Below are positions 1 through 8,480 of a stretch of 34,315 nt of DNA, piece by piece. The DNA comes from an uncultured Paludibacter sp. (lineage in GTDB: Bacteria; Bacteroidota; Bacteroidia; Bacteroidales; Paludibacteraceae), in assembly GCA_937927845.1 (NCBI GenBank), contig CALFXE010000191.1:1-34315 (forward strand), in the 5' to 3' direction. The translations under genes were made by a program, and so were the position numbers. The notes beneath the pieces are model-generated. The model did no database searches. It had not been told where the DNA came from and saw nothing but the letters and a program-made list of their open reading frames with translations. Numbering within the stretch: the stretch's first letter is position 1; every line of letters begins with the position of its first letter.

Positions 1-323
1 GATCTTGAAAGTTCTTCCATTGTAACTTCAAACATAAAGTCATCACCTTCAAAGTATTTCATATTGTGCCTTGCCGACTGTTTTAAAACACTCGTCTCCA
101 CGCCATACATCTCTGCCAAATCAAAATCCAGCATGACCTTTACGCCCCTTATTTCGTATATCTTACTCTGTATTATCGTCGTATATTTCTTATTCGGGTT
201 CAGCAATTTTGAATTGATCTCCCTTCTCTTTTTAGGTGTGAGGTTGACATATCCTGCCGTCACGTCTTTCTTCGTACTATATCCGACCATTTTCTTTACC
301 ACAATGGGATTGATTATGTGCAT
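1..323 (-). CDS. ORF6N-domain protein, N-terminal part (runs off left edge)
   Basis: Reading the minus strand from the ATG at 323 gives an open frame that continues past the window edge without a stop. After a basic stretch of about 50 residues it reads KIYEIRGVKVMLDFDLAEMY, then GVETSVLKQSARHN and later FEGDDFMFEVT. This is the conserved start of the ORF6N domain, a DNA-binding domain of phage and mobile-element proteins in the KilA-N/Bro-N group. A second in-frame ATG at 290 is a possible start; neither has a clear ribosome binding site. Family members usually begin close to the IYEIRGV segment, so the extension here is longer than normal. A role in gene regulation of a prophage or mobile element is inferred from the family. 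The C-terminal half is not visible. Confidence 0.75.
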   Translation of the reverse strand, partial: MHIINPIVVKKMVGYSTKKDVTAGYVNLTPKKRREINSKLLNPNKKYTTIIQSKIYEIRGVKVMLDFDLAEMYGVETSVLKQSARHNMKYFEGDDFMFEVTMEELSR

Positions 324-360
324 GTTATATTGCCTATCACAATAGAGTAGAATCACAAAA

Positions 361-622
361 AATAACGAGGTTACATCCAACAACTCAAATCATTTATTCT
401 AAAGTATATCGAAATATACGGATCAGCGACAAGGAAAGAACTGGAAGATTACTTCTGGATAAGATACTTGATTACATGGATGAAAAACAGCGCAGAAATA
501 CGTTTACCATACCAGTAACCATACCGGTAAATGACCAAGCAGCAAATTTTATTATGGAATATCCAACACTAAAGAGGATCGTTCTAACAGTTACAATTTT
601 TCTCCTTAAATTTGCAGGGTAA
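361..622 (+). pseudogene. Frameshifted C-terminal remnant of an AlbA/Schlafen-type ATP-binding protein
   Basis: Two overlapping plus-strand frames join into one recognisable protein tail. From 381 one frame reads QLKSFILKYIEIYGSATRKE; near 450 the match moves to another frame reading LLLDKILDYMDEKQRRN and ends at a stop at 620-622. Together these resemble the winged-helix C-terminus of Bacteroidota AlbA_2 (Schlafen-type, 'divergent AAA') proteins. The N-terminal catalytic part is missing and no start codon serves the fragment. The last 40 residues, after RRNT, are not recognised. I call it a decayed gene; the family assignment comes from recalled motif similarity and is moderately sure. Confidence 0.45.
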
Positions 623-697
623 ACAGTCGAACAAAGAAGATTGTCGATCTCCCGAAATTTTCAGGAAGTGAATTGAATCATGAAAAAGTAATATAAA

Positions 698-898
698 ATG
701 CAGGAAAGACATTTATACAGAGATCTTTACTTTACGGAACTGGCCAACACCTCACGTGATTTCTATATTGATTACCTCAACAATCATTTCCCCCTGAAAG
801 AAGGGTGCAAAATTTTGGAAGTTGGATGTGGAAACGGAGGGAATTTGTTGTCATTTGCTGAAATAAATACCCTTTGGCGGACATCAGCAGATATGTAA
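698..898 (+). pseudogene. Truncated class I SAM-dependent methyltransferase
   Basis: The 66-residue frame contains a normal methyltransferase motif I, KILEVGCGNGGNLLSFAE at about residues 38-55, preceded by the usual N-terminal helix region. Homologous enzymes have 200 or more residues, but here the sequence becomes unrelated right after motif I and stops at 896-898. SAM might be contacted through the GCGNGG loop, yet motifs II-IV that complete the fold and bind substrate are absent, so the product is unlikely to be active. It lies beside two other damaged genes, which fits a zone of deletion or past mobile-element activity. Substrate unknown. Confidence 0.55.
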
Positions 899-998
899 AC
901 ACAAATATTGTTCCAAAACTAATTAAAAATATTTATTTGTATTTATCATTTAAATGCCTAATATTGTACTTTATTATCTGTTATTCAAATTAAAACGA

Positions 999-2432
999 AT
1001 GAAAATACCTGCTTTACTACTTCTTACGGTTTTATTTTCATATTTTGATTTAGAACCAAAACAACCGGAACAGGATATTTTTTCTCATGGGAAATTAAAA
1101 GTTTCGGAGAATAAACGTTTTCTGCAATGCCAGGATGGTACTCCTTTTTTCTATCTTGGAGATACTGCCTGGGAACTTTTCCATCGTTTGAACAAGGAAG
1201 AAGCCGATAAATATCTGGAGGACAGAGCTGGGAAAGGTTTTAATGTCATTCAGACAGTGGCGCTGGCGGAATTGGACGGGCATACTGTCCCCAATCCTTA
1301 CGGCTATCTGCCGCTTGATGATCTGGATCCCGCACAACCAGCCGTAAGAGAGGGTACCGATAATGATTATTGGGATCATGTTGATTATATTATTGACAAA
1401 GCCAATGAGCTTGGCATGTACATTGGGTTCTTACCCACTTGGGGACGTTACTGGCATGATGAAGAATCTCTGATTTTCACACCTGAGAATGCCCGGATGT
1501 ACGGTGAGTTTTTGGGAAGACGATATAAAGACAAAAATATAATATGGATATTGGGAGGCGACAGGGAAGTAACCAGTGACCTTCATTATGCAATAACGAG
1601 GGCAATGGCAGAAGGCATTAAAGCGGGGGATGGCGGCACACACCTTATAAGTTTTCATCCACGGGGTGCAAGAAGTTCGGCAGAATCGTTCCATAACGAT
1701 GATTGGTTGGATTTTAACATGCTTCAGAATGGACATAGTCCTGATTACACAAACAGGTATAGTAAAACATTGGAAGATTATAACAGGGAACCGGTTAAAC
1801 CGGTATTCGATGGAGAACCTTTATATGAAGACCATCCTCTGAATTTTGATGCTGCCCGTCAGGGTCATTCTCTGGCTGCCGATGTGAGAAGAACCCTGTA
1901 CTGGAACCTTTTTGAAGGAGCATTCGGTCATACCTATGGACATCACTCGATATGGCAGATGTATGATCCAGAGAAAAAACGACGTCCGGTCAATAATCCT
2001 TTGATGTCATGGAAAGAAGCACTTGACCAGCCGGGGGCCTCGCAAATGATCCATGGAAAAAAACTGATGGAGTCGCGTCCTTTCCTCACTAGAATACCCG
2101 ATCCCTCAATTATAGTAAAGGGAGAAATTCCGACTTCAATTCCCGGGGAGGGACGTTACCGATTCGTGGCAACACGTGATACAGATGGTACTTATGCGAT
2201 GGTTTATTGTCCCGTAGGACGTTCTTTTACCGTTAATATGAAAGTCATAAAGGGAATGAAGGTAAAAGCATGGTGGTATAATCCTCGGAATGGCGAAGCA
2301 AATCTTTTTGAGACGTTTGATAATGTACAGGATGAAAGGACATTTATTTCGCCTGATAAGGGAGAATTGACCGACTGGATACTTGTGTTGGATGACGCCG
2401 CCTTCAATTATCCTGCCCCGGGAAAGGAATGA
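999..2432 (+). CDS. Secreted GH140-like glycoside hydrolase (DUF4038, apiosidase-like)
   Basis: From the ATG at 999 the product has 477 residues and begins with a hydrophobic signal sequence (MKIPALLLLTVLFSYF). An upstream in-frame ATG at 954 would bury it, so 999 is preferred. The mature part follows the DUF4038 pattern: FFYLGDTAWELFHRL, GFNVIQTVALAELDG, WGRYWHDE, IIWILGGDREV and VFDGEPLYED. The Asp in GGDRE (residue 188) and the Glu in DGEP (residue 273) match the acid/base and nucleophile pair of GH140 enzymes such as B. thetaiotaomicron BT1012, which removes apiose-linked chains from rhamnogalacturonan II. The last 100 residues look like the beta-rich C-terminal domain common in this family. 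Location is probably the periplasm or cell surface. It has no SusC/SusD neighbours, so it is not in an obvious polysaccharide utilisation locus. The substrate is inferred only from family. Confidence 0.8.
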   Translation: MKIPALLLLTVLFSYFDLEPKQPEQDIFSHGKLKVSENKRFLQCQDGTPFFYLGDTAWELFHRLNKEEADKYLEDRAGKGFNVIQTVALAELDGHTVPNPYGYLPLDDLDPAQPAVREGTDNDYWDHVDYIIDKANELGMYIGFLPTWGRYWHDEESLIFTPENARMYGEFLGRRYKDKNIIWILGGDREVTSDLHYAITRAMAEGIKAGDGGTHLISFHPRGARSSAESFHNDDWLDFNMLQNGHSPDYTNRYSKTLEDYNREPVKPVFDGEPLYEDHPLNFDAARQGHSLAADVRRTLYWNLFEGAFGHTYGHHSIWQMYDPEKKRRPVNNPLMSWKEALDQPGASQMIHGKKLMESRPFLTRIPDPSIIVKGEIPTSIPGEGRYRFVATRDTDGTYAMVYCPVGRSFTVNMKVIKGMKVKAWWYNPRNGEANLFETFDNVQDERTFISPDKGELTDWILVLDDAAFNYPAPGKE

Positions 2433-2592
2433 TACTGGCAAGCGGTTATTATAGCCAGATAATCTTTGTAGTGATTGATCATTTATTGCTTCTTCTTACT
2501 TACCTTTTGTCAAAAAAATGCCTGATTTATAGCTGTGGATTGCCGGATTTTTTGTTTATTTGCAAGTAAAACGATGCAAAATAATAGTTGCT

Positions 2593-3492
2593 ATGATCCG
2601 CGATTTGACTGAATTACTCCGGAAAGCGAAAAACCGACCCATCCGAAAGATGGCTGTCGCCGCTGCCGAAGACGAACATGTTTTGAAAGCCTTGCAGGAT
2701 GCTATGAAAGAGGGAATTATCATCCCCTTGCTGGTGGGTGATAAAGAGAAAATTCAACGAATAGCACAACCGATTGGTTTTTCCCTGGATGGCATCGAAT
2801 TAATTGATAATAGGGAGGGTGCGGCTGTTTCTGCCCGGATAGCCGTATCGAAAGTAAAAAACGGGGATGCAGATATTATCATGAAAGGTTTCGTGGGTAC
2901 CGGTGATCTCCTGAAAGCGGTACTGGATAAAGATTTAGGGTTACGTACGGATCAGTTGCTGAGCCATGTGGCTTTCTTTGAATCTCCTTATTACCATAAA
3001 ATATTTTGTGTGACGGATGTAGCAATGAATATTGCTCCCGATCTGGAAGCAAAGGTCCAGATCATTCACAATGCGGTGAAAGCATGTCAGGGAATCGGGA
3101 TAGGGAATCCCAAGGTGGCTGTGGCTGCCGCAGTAGAAACCGTGAATCCAAAGATGGAGGCGACGGTACATGCTGCTCTATTGAAAGAGATGAATGCAAG
3201 AGGTGAGGTGAAAGGGTGTGTCGTCGATGGCCCATTCGCCATCGATATCGCGGTGAGTGCGGCAGCAGCACGACATAAAGGCATCGGCGGGGAGGTGGCG
3301 GGCGACTGCGATGTAATCCTCGCACCCGATATCGAAGCGGGAAACATGTTTTACAAGGCGCTCAATTTCTTGGGAGGGGCTTCCTCGGCTGCGGTGGTAA
3401 TGGGCGCTGCTGTGCCGGTCGTACTGACTTCGCGGTCAGATGATGAACGGAGTAAATTGCTCTCTATCGCTTTGGCCACGCTGATAGATTAA
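2593..3492 (+). CDS. ptb: Phosphate butyryltransferase
   Basis: Transfers the butyryl group of butyryl-CoA to phosphate, giving butyryl phosphate for the kinase encoded next. The 299-residue product has the normal family length when started at the ATG at 2593; an in-frame ATG at 2560 adds 11 unlikely residues. Family features include ADIIMKGFVGTGDLLKAVL, LLSHVAFFE, VTDVAMNIAPDL and the C-terminal block DCDVILAPDIEAGNMFYKAL, shared by phosphate acetyl/butyryltransferases. buk follows 45 bp downstream on the same strand, so the two form an operon for butyrate, or possibly branched-chain acid, production with ATP gain. The G+C-rich wobble usage differs from the damaged genes at the left edge and fits a resident host gene. 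Confidence 0.93.
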   Translation: MIRDLTELLRKAKNRPIRKMAVAAAEDEHVLKALQDAMKEGIIIPLLVGDKEKIQRIAQPIGFSLDGIELIDNREGAAVSARIAVSKVKNGDADIIMKGFVGTGDLLKAVLDKDLGLRTDQLLSHVAFFESPYYHKIFCVTDVAMNIAPDLEAKVQIIHNAVKACQGIGIGNPKVAVAAAVETVNPKMEATVHAALLKEMNARGEVKGCVVDGPFAIDIAVSAAAARHKGIGGEVAGDCDVILAPDIEAGNMFYKALNFLGGASSAAVVMGAAVPVVLTSRSDDERSKLLSIALATLID

Positions 3493-3537
3493 TGGAGGGC
3501 AGCTTCGAAAAAATGATTCTAAACCAATAAATAAAAT

Positions 3538-4623
3538 ATGCATATGGCAATAAATACACGTATTTTAGTGATTAATCCCGGCTCCACTTCCACAAAAATC
3601 GCTATCTTTCAACAGGAAAAAGTGATTTTCCTGAAAACGATTAAACATTCACTGGAAGAACTGAGCAAATTCAAAAGGATTACAGACCAATATGAATACC
3701 GCAAGGAGGTCGTTTATGAAGAATTGAAGAATGCGGATGTGCCGGTAGAGACGATTGATGCGGTGATTGGTCGCGGTGGACTGGTCAAACCGATTGGCTC
3801 TGGAATTTATCGGGTGAATGAGGCGATGAGGAAAGACCTGCTGGAATGCAAACGCGGGGAACATGCCAGTAACCTTGGCGGATTGATAGCCGCCGATATT
3901 GCAAAGCTACTCCCGTCGGCCGAAGCTTTTATTGCCGATCCGGTGGTAGTGGATGAGCTCAATCCGTTGGCAAGATATTCGGGACACCCCGACTTCGAGA
4001 GGAGTTCCATCTTCCATGCGCTCAACCAAAAAGCAATTGCCCGCACACACGCCAACTCTATCATGAAGAAATATGAGGATCTGAACCTTATCGTGGTTCA
4101 TTTGGGAGGAGGTATTACGGTTGGGGCACACAGCAAGGGACGAGTCATTGATGTGAACCAGGGGTTGGATGGCGATGGCCCTTTCTCCCCGGAACGATCG
4201 GGGACACTACCCGTGGGAGCGCTCTTGAAAGCGGCTTTCAGCGGCCGGTACACCTATGAAGAGATGTATGCCATGATTGTGGGGAAAGGCGGGATGATGG
4301 CCTATCTGGGAACAAATGATGCCTATCTGGCCGAACGGGAAGCGAAAGATGGAGATGAAAAATGCAAGGAGGTGCTGGAAGCCATGGCCTACCAGGTGGC
4401 AAAAGAGGTAGGAGCTATGTCTACCGTGCTGAAGGGTGAAGTGGATTCGATCCTGATCACCGGGGGGATTGCCAATAGCAAATGGTTCTGTAACCTTGTC
4501 ATCGAGCGGGTATATCGTATTGCTCCTGTCCATGTCTATCCGGGACAGGATGAGATGGGTGCTCTGGCAGAGAACGCCCTTCTTGCGATTAACGGTGATA
4601 TCGAGATAAAAGAATATCAATAG
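3538..4623 (+). CDS. buk: Butyrate kinase
   Basis: Converts butyryl phosphate and ADP to butyrate and ATP, the energy-yielding last step after Ptb. The 361-residue product belongs to the ASKHA acetate/butyrate kinase fold: RILVINPGSTSTKIAIF near the N-terminus is the first phosphate-binding motif, VVHLGGGITVGAHSKGRVID the central glycine-rich motif, and ILITGGIANSKWF with HVYPGQDEMGALAENALLA the adenosine-side motifs. Length is normal for butyrate kinase and shorter than acetate kinase. An in-frame ATG at 3544 could also be the start. Branched substrates such as isobutyrate are possible, as the sequence does not separate them. Confidence 0.93.
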   Translation: MHMAINTRILVINPGSTSTKIAIFQQEKVIFLKTIKHSLEELSKFKRITDQYEYRKEVVYEELKNADVPVETIDAVIGRGGLVKPIGSGIYRVNEAMRKDLLECKRGEHASNLGGLIAADIAKLLPSAEAFIADPVVVDELNPLARYSGHPDFERSSIFHALNQKAIARTHANSIMKKYEDLNLIVVHLGGGITVGAHSKGRVIDVNQGLDGDGPFSPERSGTLPVGALLKAAFSGRYTYEEMYAMIVGKGGMMAYLGTNDAYLAEREAKDGDEKCKEVLEAMAYQVAKEVGAMSTVLKGEVDSILITGGIANSKWFCNLVIERVYRIAPVHVYPGQDEMGALAENALLAINGDIEIKEYQ

Positions 4624-4675
4624 ATTTACGTGATATACCGAACTTTCAACCGGAACTGAACAACTCTTATAGTAG

Positions 4676-5869
4676 ATGTATCTTTTTAATCCCGAGAACG
4701 ATCTCGCACTGGCTAATTTCACTGCTAACTATACCCCGCCCGCGTCTGCGACCCGAATGACGGAAGAGTTGGCTATCCTGCCCATTTGGTATGCCGGGAT
4801 GGATCGAAGGACTCTCGGAAGGAATAATAAGGAAACGGTAGTAATTGCCGAAGGAGAGTTGAACCATTCATTTTTGGCGTCAATCAAGAAGGTTTTACCG
4901 CTACATGCATCACTGATCCCTTTTTCTGATATAGCGTTATACCCTCATCTCAAAATTGTTCCCTGGGGATGGAATCCTACGTTAAGGAAAAGACTTGTAT
5001 CGTACGGCGCAAATGAGGAAGTATTGCCTTCACCTGAAGAATTAATATGCCTGAGGCATTATTCGAGCAGGAAACATGCCATAGGGATATTGGGTGAATT
5101 GAAAACCGAAGAAGCGGGTGTTTGCGGAGAATCCCATTTCTTCACGGATACGGAGGAATTGTATAATTGGTTGGAGTCTTCACCCGGGAATAAGGTGTTG
5201 AAGATGCCTCTCTCCGGTAGCGGAAAAGGGTTGATATGGATATTGGGCGGAATTACTGAAAAACAACGTGACTGGTGTCGGAGAGTCGTCCGGGAGCAAG
5301 GTGGGGTAGTAGCGGAGCCTGTGCTGTCCAAAGTACAGGATTTCGCGATGGAATTTTACTTGCATGAAGGCAAGGCAAGTTTTACCGGTTATTCCTTGTT
5401 TAGTACTGCTGCTTCTGGTGCATATGCTGGAAATGAGTTGCTTAGCGATGCGAGGATTGAGGAAAAGCTTGGTAGATTTGCTTCAATTGAATTATTACAC
5501 CGGCTTAGATACTCCATGGAAGAAAAATTATCCCACCGTTTCCCGCTTTATACTGGTTACGCGGGAGTCGACATGATGGTATGTGAGATCTCTTGCGGAT
5601 ATTGTATCCAACCCTGTGTGGAGATCAATATGCGAATGAATATGGGGTTGGTTGCGCGTTTCTTCCATGAACGGTACATGCATCCCGGTGGAGAAGGGAA
5701 GTTCGTAGTGGATTATTTTAAGAAACCGGAAAGCGCTTTGTCGTTCAATGAGAAAATGCAACGGGAGTCCCCTCTCAAAGTAGAGAACGGAAAGATACTC
5801 TCCGGCTACCTGTCGTTGACTCCCGTTACCAAAACCACGAGTTATGTTGCCTATGTGAGCGTTTTTTAG
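4676..5869 (+). CDS. ATP-grasp-like protein of unknown function
   Basis: The 397-residue product begins MYLFNPENDLALA, a conserved opening in Bacteroidales hypothetical proteins. Two segments suggest an ATP-grasp fold: LKMPLSGSGKGLIWI around residue 175-190, like a flexible phosphate-binding loop after a lysine, and QPCVEINMRMNMG around residue 312-324, like the metal-binding E-x-N segment near the end of such domains. Between them lies AEPVLSKVQDFAMEFYL, where an acidic strand would contact the adenine. There is no signal peptide, so it should be cytosolic. It starts 52 bp after buk and could be cotranscribed with it; its stop overlaps the stop of the convergent peptidase gene by 4 bp. The substrate and product are unknown; I did not recognise a characterised relative. 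Confidence 0.7.
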   Translation: MYLFNPENDLALANFTANYTPPASATRMTEELAILPIWYAGMDRRTLGRNNKETVVIAEGELNHSFLASIKKVLPLHASLIPFSDIALYPHLKIVPWGWNPTLRKRLVSYGANEEVLPSPEELICLRHYSSRKHAIGILGELKTEEAGVCGESHFFTDTEELYNWLESSPGNKVLKMPLSGSGKGLIWILGGITEKQRDWCRRVVREQGGVVAEPVLSKVQDFAMEFYLHEGKASFTGYSLFSTAASGAYAGNELLSDARIEEKLGRFASIELLHRLRYSMEEKLSHRFPLYTGYAGVDMMVCEISCGYCIQPCVEINMRMNMGLVARFFHERYMHPGGEGKFVVDYFKKPESALSFNEKMQRESPLKVENGKILSGYLSLTPVTKTTSYVAYVSVF

Positions 5870-7242
5870 CTCTTCACTCTCATTTCACTAAAATACTGAT
5901 AAAAGAGAGGAAGTGTTCTAATGCCGTTATAGAATTGCTCCAGCGGGAAGTTTTCGTTGGGTGAGTGGATTGCATCAGACCCGAGCCCGAAGCCCATCAA
6001 TACCGATTTAACTCCCAATATCTCTTCGAAAGCGGCGATGATGGGGATGCTACCACCCGAGCGAACCGGTACGGGGTCTTTTCCGTACACATCCTTCAAT
6101 GCTTTCTCCGCCGCTTTGTAGGCAGGAAGATCAATAGGGCAAACGTAGGAGGGGCCTCCATGGAGATATTCTACCTTCACCTTTACCGATTTCGGGGCGA
6201 TGGATTCGAAATATTTTATAAACAGCTTCTCTATTTTTTTATGATCCTGATTAGGAACCAGCCGGGTGCTGATTTTTGCATAGGCTTTGGAAGGTAATAC
6301 AGTCTTGGCTCCTTCGCCGGTATAGCCGCCCCATATTCCACATATGTCGAAAGTAGGACGTATACCGGTACGCTCATTAGTGGTGTATCCTTTTTCCCCG
6401 GAAAGTTCTTTCACGCCGACCGACTTCTTGTATTCCTGTAGGGAGAAAGGCGCTTTGCCCATCATAGCCCGTTCTTTTTTTGAGACCTCTAACACGTCGT
6501 CATAGAAACCGGGAATGAGAATATGTCCCTCATCATCCATAGTCCGGGCGATCATTTTCGAGAGAACGTTGATAGGATTGGCCACTGCTCCGCCGAACAA
6601 CCCCGAATGGAGGTCAGCCACGGGTCCTGTTACTTCAACCTGCCAATAAGCTAAACCACGAAGTCCGGTGGTGATGGAGGGTACGTCTCTGGCGATCATC
6701 GAGGTGTCAGATACGAGGATTACATCAGCCTGCAACATTTTCTTGTGTTCTTTACAGAATTTGGGAAGGTTGGGGGATCCCACCTCTTCTTCGCCTTCGA
6801 TAAGGAATTTTACGTTACATCCTAACTTTCCGGATTGTACCAGATACTCGAACGCTTTGGCATGCATGAACGACTGGCCTTTGTCGTCATCTGCGCCACG
6901 CGCCCATATTTTCCCGTCTTTTATTACCGGTTCAAATGGATCGGTTTTCCAGAGGTCGAGTGGATCGACCGGCATCACGTCCATATGCCCGTATACCAAT
7001 ACGGTGGGAGCTTTCTTATCGATGATCTTTTCTCCATAAGTTACCGGATTACCATCGGTCTTTATCACCTCTGCTCTGTCGGCACCGGCTGCCAACAGGA
7101 TTTCTTTCCACTTTTCGGCGGCACGGTGCATGTCGGGTTTGTGTGAAGGAAGGGATGAGATGGACGGGATGCGGATCAGTTCGAAAAGTTCATCTAAAAA
7201 CCGCTGTTTGTGTGTTTCGACGTACTTGTTGATTTCGTTCAT
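5866..7242 (-). CDS. M20 family dipeptidase
   Basis: A 458-residue cytosolic zinc peptidase of the M20 family, the carnosinase/PepV-like dipeptidase group. Metal-binding motifs are in place: YGHMDVMP (His86, Asp88), GADDDKGQ (bridging Asp near 119), IEGEEEVGS (catalytic Glu and metal ligand near 152-153), VSDTS, and HSPNENF near the C-terminus. The dimerisation (lid) domain is present, with DLHSGLFGG carrying the usual His. Full length with no signal peptide. It probably finishes the breakdown of imported dipeptides, which suits a peptide-fermenting host. The next gene on the same strand lies 58 bp upstream. Confidence 0.9.
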   Translation of the reverse strand: MNEINKYVETHKQRFLDELFELIRIPSISSLPSHKPDMHRAAEKWKEILLAAGADRAEVIKTDGNPVTYGEKIIDKKAPTVLVYGHMDVMPVDPLDLWKTDPFEPVIKDGKIWARGADDDKGQSFMHAKAFEYLVQSGKLGCNVKFLIEGEEEVGSPNLPKFCKEHKKMLQADVILVSDTSMIARDVPSITTGLRGLAYWQVEVTGPVADLHSGLFGGAVANPINVLSKMIARTMDDEGHILIPGFYDDVLEVSKKERAMMGKAPFSLQEYKKSVGVKELSGEKGYTTNERTGIRPTFDICGIWGGYTGEGAKTVLPSKAYAKISTRLVPNQDHKKIEKLFIKYFESIAPKSVKVKVEYLHGGPSYVCPIDLPAYKAAEKALKDVYGKDPVPVRSGGSIPIIAAFEEILGVKSVLMGFGLGSDAIHSPNENFPLEQFYNGIRTLPLFYQYFSEMRVKS

Positions 7243-7300
7243 GTTGTTTTTATTTTTATAATGAAAAAATATTCGTTTTCCGGATTTTTCCTAAAGATAT

Positions 7301-8182
7301 TTACTGGACACCTTTCACATTCATTTTTAAGGTATAGACCGAAGTGCGTGCCGTGATGAACAGAATATCCCGGTCTTTTCCGCCGAAACAAACGTTGGAC
7401 GGACTTTCGGGTATTTCGATCTCTTGTATCATTTCCCCATCCGGAGAATAAACCCAGACCTTACCCATGGTGAGATAGATATTTCCCCGGTCATCAATAG
7501 TCATTCCATCAGAACCTTCAGGCGCAAAGAAAGTCTTACCGGAGAGGGCTCCGTCAGGCTGGATTCCATACTTCCATATTTTCCGATCGTTTATATCTGC
7601 CACGTACAATATCTTGCCGTCGGGTGTCCCTATGATTCCGTTGGGTTGTTTATAATCATCTATCACACGTGATGCCGCACCTTCGTGTGAAAGATGATAG
7701 ACACCCCGTACATCCTGTGCTGGTGTATGTCCCTCTTTCCAGTAGTCCCGGTGATAATAAGGGTCAGTAAAGTAGATATCACCATTAGGAGCGATCCATA
7801 AGTCGTTAGGGCCATTCAGATATCTATCTTCATAATTCTCAAAGAGGAAATGTTTCTTTTTATCGCGGTCGAAATATACAAGTTGATTATGCAGATCGGC
7901 ACAAGCAACTAACTGACTATCAGCATTGAAATACATGCCGTTGGATCTTCCAGTGTTATCCGACCACAACTCAATTCCCCGGGTTTCATCCCATACATAA
8001 ATGCGGTCGTTAGGTTGGTCTGTAAAGAAAACTTTCCCATCAGGTGAAACAGCCGGGCCTTCGGTAAATGTATAGCCCGTACCTGCCTGTATCACTTTTG
8101 CGTTTTCTGCAATAATACTTGACTCCTGCCCGAAAATGGCGACAGCGACTAATAATAGAAGCAAGGTATTTATTAATTTCAT
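7301..8182 (-). CDS. Secreted SMP-30/gluconolactonase-like beta-propeller
   Basis: The 293-residue product starts with a signal peptide (MKLINTLLLLLVAVAIFGQ). It has the SMP-30/gluconolactonase/LRE repeats: FTEGPAVSPDGKVFFTDQ, RSNGMYFNADSQLVACAD, LNGPNDLWIAPNGDIYFTDP, QPNGIIGTPDGKILYVAD, DGMTIDDRGNIYLTMG and SPSNVCFGG. The conserved Glu in TEGP, the Asn in GPND and the Asp in SDGM are the usual ligands of the catalytic divalent metal. Family members hydrolyse sugar lactones or related esters; the actual substrate is not shown by sequence. Periplasmic location is expected. It is followed on the same strand by the M20 peptidase, and a palindrome lies upstream at 8244-8258. Confidence 0.85.
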   Translation of the reverse strand: MKLINTLLLLLVAVAIFGQESSIIAENAKVIQAGTGYTFTEGPAVSPDGKVFFTDQPNDRIYVWDETRGIELWSDNTGRSNGMYFNADSQLVACADLHNQLVYFDRDKKKHFLFENYEDRYLNGPNDLWIAPNGDIYFTDPYYHRDYWKEGHTPAQDVRGVYHLSHEGAASRVIDDYKQPNGIIGTPDGKILYVADINDRKIWKYGIQPDGALSGKTFFAPEGSDGMTIDDRGNIYLTMGKVWVYSPDGEMIQEIEIPESPSNVCFGGKDRDILFITARTSVYTLKMNVKGVQ

Positions 8183-8243
8183 ATGACTAAAGTATTTATT
8201 TTCAATGGTGTCATATGGAACTCGCTGTAACCATGATCTTGTG

Positions 8244-8258
8244 TGATAATGATTATCA
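8244..8258. promoter_or_regulatory. Palindrome resembling a Fur-type operator
   Basis: TGATAATGATTATCA is a perfect 15-bp palindrome (centre G) between the divergent genes at 8182 and 8481. It resembles the central part of the classical Fur box (GATAATGATAATCATTATC) but lacks its third hexamer. It may be an operator for one or both genes. No iron-related gene is adjacent, so Fur control is only a possibility. Confidence 0.3.
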
Positions 8259-8426
8259 TGCTCGTTTCATATGATTAAAATTATTTGATTGATTTGTTTT
8301 ATCCACATAGCAACTCGGCAGTTACTTCCGTAAAACAAATTTTCTCCGAACAAATGTTGTGGTGTAAAACTATAAAAAAATTCTGTAACATCGGGTATAT
8401 TGAAGATGTTTTTTAATTGATTTTTA

Positions 8427-8434
8427 TATCTTTG
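8427..8434 (+). promoter_or_regulatory. Bacteroidota -7 promoter box for the lipoprotein gene
   Basis: TATCTTTG matches the Bacteroidota primary-sigma -7 consensus TAnnTTTG. It stands 46 bp before the ATG at 8481. No convincing TTTG -33 box is seen at the usual distance. It is the only good promoter candidate in the 298-bp intergenic stretch 8183-8480. Confidence 0.5.
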
Positions 8435-8480
8435 TATAATATAAGATGCGTCTCAGCATAGTTCAACTAAAAATAAAGTC

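Noticed and set aside
64..345. Plus-strand frame of 93 residues with hydrophobic segments
   Set aside because: It is antisense to the ORF6N coding sequence on the minus strand, which has clear family motifs; the hydrophobic residues are a by-product of the opposite codons.
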